Shown here piece after piece: positions 12,042 to 12,331 of a stretch of 12,331 nt of DNA. The stretch lies in contig DAIDKY010000024.1 in assembly GCA_027449805.1 (NCBI GenBank), positions 1-12,331 on the forward strand. The letters are read 5' to 3'. The DNA comes from a bacterium. Lineage in GTDB: Bacteria > Patescibacteriota > Saccharimonadia > UBA4664. The translations under genes and the position numbers were made by a program. Each line of letters begins with the position of its first letter. Position 1 is the first letter of the stretch. The notes under the pieces are model-generated. The model was given only the letters and a program-made list of their open reading frames with translations. It was not told the DNA's origin and did not search any database.

Positions 12042-12331
12042 TTATATTGGCTCATCACCAATTACAATCAGTTCTTCCGTGGCACGGGTAACGGCCGTAT
12101 AGAGCCAACGGCGCCAGTCTTGATCGGTCATCTTGGGAAAACGTTCCTCAAAAACAAGAACCTTTGGCGCCTGAGACCCCTGAGCTTTATGAACAGTTAG
12201 GGCGTAACCGAAGTCCCAGAGGTTACCGCGCTCGCCGTCCGGTGCCATTGGAACGTTTTTGATCGTTTCGCGGGCACCAAATTGTGCGCGGAGGGCATAA
12301 CCGTGAAACATATAGTCTTCTCCATCGAGAG
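12042..12331 (-). CDS. RecD-like / UvrD-family DNA helicase, C-terminal part
   Basis: This is the last 96 residues of a superfamily 1 helicase whose start is beyond the right edge; the frame is open through base 12331, above the ATG at 12311 that would otherwise look like a start. The motif DFGYALTVHKAQGSQ corresponds to helicase motif V (the 'YA.TvHKaQGsE' of RecD-like UvrD_C_2 domains), and WLYTAVTRATEELIVIG corresponds to motif VI with its conserved arginine. Such helicases unwind DNA or restart repair using ATP. The assignment to the RecD2/Dda-like group rests on the TVHKAQGSQ motif. The protein ends in DEPI and its TAA stop is 10 bases before the preferred start of the coiled-coil gene. 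Confidence 0.85.
   Translation of the reverse strand, partial: LDGEDYMFHGYALRAQFGARETIKNVPMAPDGERGNLWDFGYALTVHKAQGSQAPKVLVFEERFPKMTDQDWRRWLYTAVTRATEELIVIGDEPI

Overview
The window looks like a chromosomal segment of a small-genome bacterium of the Patescibacteria/CPR type, most likely Saccharibacteria (TM7). This is inferred from the combination of features. The base composition is mid-range and the genes are packed tightly. Several starts have no Shine-Dalgarno and look leaderless. The membrane protein families (DUF7144-like, LigA-like double-TM, MscL with a zinc-ribbon tail) are best known from Actinobacteria and their relatives. A PEGA/beta-propeller protein and a sortase are also present. 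TGA is used as a stop (at 10760-10762) and no gene contains an internal TGA, so the UGA-glycine code of Gracilibacteria/Absconditabacteria is unlikely. An atypical actinobacterium cannot be excluded.

Layout. Positions 1-1708 (minus): mreB, followed after one base by the start of an O-antigen-ligase-like polymerase that runs off the left edge. Positions 1760-3181 (plus): a membrane-anchored PEGA/propeller protein, divergent from mreB over a 51-bp promoter region. Positions 3184-4230 (minus): a membrane-anchored sortase. Its promoter region carries an inverted repeat and faces a tRNA-Leu(CAA) gene (4305-4391), which ends in a strong, probably bidirectional terminator. Positions 4465-9864: a run of small and large membrane proteins, namely a LigA-like two-ended membrane protein, a 2-TM potassium channel, a six-TM integral membrane protein, a DUF7144-like protein, an AI-2E-family exporter and a 14-TM DHA2-type MFS transporter. 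Positions 9897-12331 (minus): a degenerate NAD(P)H-hydrate dehydratase homologue, a hypothetical protein coupled to it, mscL, a coiled-coil protein and the C-terminus of a RecD-like helicase.

How the genes may work together. Nearly everything acts at the envelope: cell-shape scaffold, surface polymer ligation, protein sorting, ion and osmotic channels, and export. The mscL / hypothetical / pseudo-dehydratase set is joined by overlapping stop and start codons and is the most operon-like unit. All three convergent gene pairs meet with 2, 0 or -17 bp between them and no visible terminator. Three genes share the same geometry: a -10-like hexamer, exactly six bases, then ATG. That predicts leaderless mRNAs.

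I see no CRISPR array, insertion sequence, integrase or toxin-antitoxin pair, and no stretch longer than 300 bp without a gene. The longest gene-free gap is about 146 bp (7051-7196).
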